DNA of 26,001 nt. Origin: RYN-428 sp035551995. GTDB taxonomy: Bacteria; Planctomycetota; Phycisphaerae; Tepidisphaerales; Tepidisphaeraceae. The position numbers and the translations under genes were made by a program. Below the pieces are notes generated by a model that was given only the letters and a program-made list of their open reading frames with translations, was not told the origin of the DNA and made no database searches. Positions within the stretch are counted from its first letter, which is position 1, and the number at the start of each line of letters is the position of its first letter. The stretch spans positions 1-26,001 of the forward strand of contig DASZME010000076.1 of NCBI GenBank assembly GCA_035551995.1, read 5' to 3'. Shown here in pieces: positions 23,685 through 26,001 of the stretch.

Positions 23685-26001
23685 GCCGCGTATCCAATGC
23701 CGAGTGGCGCACGAAGTCCGGGCGACGTCTTCGATCGTTCTTCGCCAAGCAGTTGGCCCATGCGATGCGTGATGCGGCGGATGGCGGCCGCGTAGGTGAA
23801 CCGGGCGAGAATGCTTCGCCGTTGATCGGCGGTAATTTCCTCGCGTAAATCAGGGTCGCGGGCGAATCGCTCAAGCCGCGTTCCCAAGCTGACGGCATCG
23901 CTGAAACTGATCGCGTCGAGATGCGGAAGCACGCCGCCCCGCGGTTCGAGCAGTCTGGCTTCCTGCCAGACGCGAATAACTTCGATCGGGTCTTCGGTTC
24001 CCATCGGGCACAGCGCGCGGCGAGTTTCGCCGACAAGGGTCTCGAAGCGTGCTCTCGTCGAATCGGAAATTCGCGCTTGCGCTTCTTCAACGCCGTTCAC
24101 TTCAGGCCCGCAGTTCGTTTCGAGCAGGTCCAGGAGCGCCTGCGGCGCGGTATCGGCCACATGATGCCGAACGAGAAAAAACGCGCCGCTGCAAATGCCG
24201 TCAAGCATCCGTTGATGCAGGCAAAGATACGGGGCGATTTGAAGATTGATCGCGGCCCGGCGGGTAAGCGAGCGGAAATCCTCGCCGCTGGCGACGGCGC
24301 CGCGCGCGTAAAGAGCAAAGTCTTCGTGAGCGTCCCAGCCGTTGCCGTAAAGTCCGAGTGTCAGGCCGCTATCTCGCGCGGCGGCGATGGTCCAGCGGAT
24401 CGTCTGATGCCGATAGAGCGCGTCGCACAGGGGATGCGTGATCGCGCGGATCAACTGATGCAGCGGCTCGGGATCGAGGGTGAGATCCATCTCCGCCAGC
24501 AGTTCCCGGATAAAGCGGGAAATATCGGGGAAGGTACTGAGCGAATCACCGGCGGCGTAGAGATCGGTTATCCGGCGGACGCATTCGGTCACGAAGGCCG
24601 CCGATCGCGAATCGCCGGGGAACTGCGTCAGAAGCTCCGTCAGCATCGCGGCGGGCGTTTTGGTGGCGTTGGAAATAAAAACGATATCCTCAGCCGGCGC
24701 CGTGACCGTCGCTCGGGGCATGAGCGGGGGCGGCGTGGTGAGTTTCGCGAGGGCGATCATCTGCCGCTTCGGATAACCCGCGCTGCGGACATACGTCGCG
24801 CCGGCGTCGGTCAACACGAAATCCGCCGGGCCGATTTTTGCGCCCGCTTCGGGCTTCATCAGGTGCGGCATGTGGTCCTGAATCCAGCAGACGAACGGCA
24901 AGTTCGACGGAAACATCTCCGCGTGCTCCTGCCGTTGATGATCGATCTGAAAGACCAGATCGGGCTTGAATTCGGCGACGGCGGCGCGAATGCCGGTGGT
25001 CAAAACCCGATGATGCGGCGTCGGCTCGATCACCACGCGCGTTTCCCAGCCCCCCTGCTCAAACCCCGCGGCGGCGTCGCGCGTCGCATATTGCAACACT
25101 GTCGAAAACCGCGTCGTCAGCAACATCACCCGCGGACGCCGCGGCGGATCGGTCGAGAAAACCGCCGAGAAATCACTCGCCCCTTTCGTCGCGTAATATC
25201 GTTCGACGCTTGTGCGCGCGTGTACATCGCGAGCCTCGACCTCGCGCAGGATTACCTGCAGCGACGACTGAATCGACTGAAATTGAAGCCCCAGCATCAG
25301 GCTGATTTGCGGGCTGGCGAGATACGGGTCGCCCAGAAGCGTCGTGCGCAGCGGGTGAATCCAGTCCGAGCCGACAAACCACAGAAACCGTTCCTGTTCG
25401 ATCGGGCCTTGTTTTCCCGTGTAATCGTGGATCATGAGCGCCGTGAGCAAGACGTGCGCGTCCGGCTCGAGCAGGAATACGCTTTGCTGTGTATCCATGA
25501 AAAGCTTCGGCGGCTTTTGAGCGAGTTGATGAAGAAGGTATCCGTCGCCGACCCCGCACAACGCCAGCGAATGCCCGACCGCGAAGGCCGGCTTCAGACT
25601 TTCCATCGCGCCGGCCAATCCCGCCAGCGGTAAATTGTTCGGCGACAACGATATGTTTTGCCCGTCCGCCCGGCGGCAGACGATCGTCGGATGATTGCTG
25701 GCCGACGCGCCGATGCCGCAATGATCGCTTTTCGGTAAAGAAATCAGTTCGTCATAAATCGCCCGGCGATGCCGCTGAAGCGCGGCGAGATTGCGGCTCA
25801 GGCAATGCTTGATACCGGCGGTATTGTCGCGCTCGGGCATGCGGTCAAACAACCATGCCGCGTCGGTCCAGCGGCGCTCGCTCATCGCTACGTCCCCGGC
25901 CGCCCCGAGCGTCGCCGAATCGGCCGAGGCGAGCAGACGCGAAAGCAAGTCCGAGTCTCCGCGAACCGCCGCGGCGCGGATCTGATGCACGCGGGTGGAC
26001 T
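23681..26001 (-). CDS. Large CgeB-like glycosyltransferase-related protein, 5' end outside the window
   Basis: The frame is open to the right edge. A GTG at 25990 could start a 769-residue protein, but codons beyond it stay open, so the gene may begin outside. Numbering here starts from that GTG. The first 60 residues look helical, possibly repeat-like (LLSRLLASADSATLGAAGDV). Residues about 135-235 include AVGHSLALCGVGDG and HVLLTALMIHDYTGKQ, then FLWFVGSDWIHPLRTTLL. From about 286 a CgeB-like half begins: PRVMLLTTRFSTVLQ, FKPDLVFQIDHQRQ, FVCWIQDHMPHL. It continues with DIVFISNATKTPAAML, LTLGLYGNGWDAHEDF (543-558) and QRMLDGICSGAFFLVRHH. The layout suggests an N-terminal MAF-like or methyltransferase-like domain plus a CgeB glycosyltransferase half. 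A relative without the N-terminal helices is at 5878-7530. It heads the glycan cluster and overlaps the GT2 fusion gene by 4 bp. Confidence 0.85.
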   Translation of the reverse strand, partial: STRVHQIRAAAVRGDSDLLSRLLASADSATLGAAGDVAMSERRWTDAAWLFDRMPERDNTAGIKHCLSRNLAALQRHRRAIYDELISLPKSDHCGIGASASNHPTIVCRRADGQNISLSPNNLPLAGLAGAMESLKPAFAVGHSLALCGVGDGYLLHQLAQKPPKLFMDTQQSVFLLEPDAHVLLTALMIHDYTGKQGPIEQERFLWFVGSDWIHPLRTTLLGDPYLASPQISLMLGLQFQSIQSSLQVILREVEARDVHARTSVERYYATKGASDFSAVFSTDPPRRPRVMLLTTRFSTVLQYATRDAAAGFEQGGWETRVVIEPTPHHRVLTTGIRAAVAEFKPDLVFQIDHQRQEHAEMFPSNLPFVCWIQDHMPHLMKPEAGAKIGPADFVLTDAGATYVRSAGYPKRQMIALAKLTTPPPLMPRATVTAPAEDIVFISNATKTPAAMLTELLTQFPGDSRSAAFVTECVRRITDLYAAGDSLSTFPDISRFIRELLAEMDLTLDPEPLHQLIRAITHPLCDALYRHQTIRWTIAAARDSGLTLGLYGNGWDAHEDFALYARGAVASGEDFRSLTRRAAINLQIAPYLCLHQRMLDGICSGAFFLVRHHVADTAPQALLDLLETNCGPEVNGVEEAQARISDSTRARFETLVGETRRALCPMGTEDPIEVIRVWQEARLLEPRGGVLPHLDAISFSDAVSLGTRLERFARDPDLREEITADQRRSILARFTYAAAIRRITHRMGQLLGEERSKTSPGLRAPLGIGYAA

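Noticed and set aside
23921..25633. A 570-codon open frame on the plus strand opposite the large CgeB-like protein
   Set aside because: It is antisense to a gene with recognisable domains, is rich in Arg, Gly and Ala as expected for a GC-rich shadow frame, and shows no motif.

Overview
The window is about 26 kb of GC-rich, densely coding bacterial DNA with no tRNA, rRNA, CRISPR array, transposase or phage gene that I could see. The best lineage clue is the protein at 8636-10339. It joins a cytochrome-c-like haem domain of the type typical of Planctomycetota and Verrucomicrobiota to a glucose/sorbosone dehydrogenase propeller. An outer-membrane barrel protein, L,L-diaminopimelate metabolism (dapF) and many large glycosyltransferases fit a Gram-negative planctomycete. 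A Phycisphaerae-like bacterium is my inference, not something proven by the sequence.

Layout. (1) 3-4332, plus strand: a tightly packed run of an outer-membrane beta-barrel (5' end cut by the window), an ABC-2 exporter ATPase and its permease, and a threonine ammonia-lyase with an ACT domain. The first three overlap by 4 bp and the last follows after 3 bp. (2) 4355-8588: a DUF502 membrane protein on the minus strand, then a membrane-anchored protein that looks like an endonuclease/exonuclease/phosphatase fold without its catalytic residues. Next come a minus-strand CgeB-like glycosyltransferase relative and dapF. (3) 8636-10339, minus strand: the haem-PQQ dehydrogenase fusion, with an unusual nested inverted repeat upstream. 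(4) 10615-16373, plus strand: a signalling cluster of four genes. These are a response regulator with an unrecognised N-terminal domain, a 1144-residue membrane hybrid histidine kinase (three PAS, HisKA, HATPase, receiver, Hpt), a single-domain response regulator, and a receiver-GGDEF protein. The GGDEF active site is degenerate (DGARF) while the RxxD inhibitory-site motif is kept. (5) 16465-17790, minus strand: an exported alpha/beta hydrolase; then 17942-19222, plus strand: glutamate dehydrogenase. (6) 19296-26001, minus strand: a glycan cluster with a large CgeB-like protein (5' end cut by the window), a GT2-Rossmann fusion, a SAM methyltransferase, a second CgeB-like glycosyltransferase and a second GT2. 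A 122-bp inverted-repeat element (21500-21621) sits inside it.

How they may work together. Region 4 reads as one phosphorelay. The kinase senses a signal through its membrane and PAS domains, passes phosphate through its own receiver to the Hpt domain, and can then reach the nearby receiver proteins. The receiver-GGDEF protein is more likely a c-di-GMP reader or docking partner than a cyclase. Region 6 looks like glycan or glycoprotein decoration; no polymerase or flippase is visible, so other genes must lie outside. A relative of the large protein at the right edge is found at 5878-7530.

No stretch longer than about 300 bases lacks a gene. The longest gaps are 10340-10614 (nested inverted repeat, otherwise unassigned) and 21410-21645 (122-bp inverted-repeat element). 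Start codons were chosen from ribosome-binding sites and family length. Several differ from the longest open frame, and this is stated in each entry.
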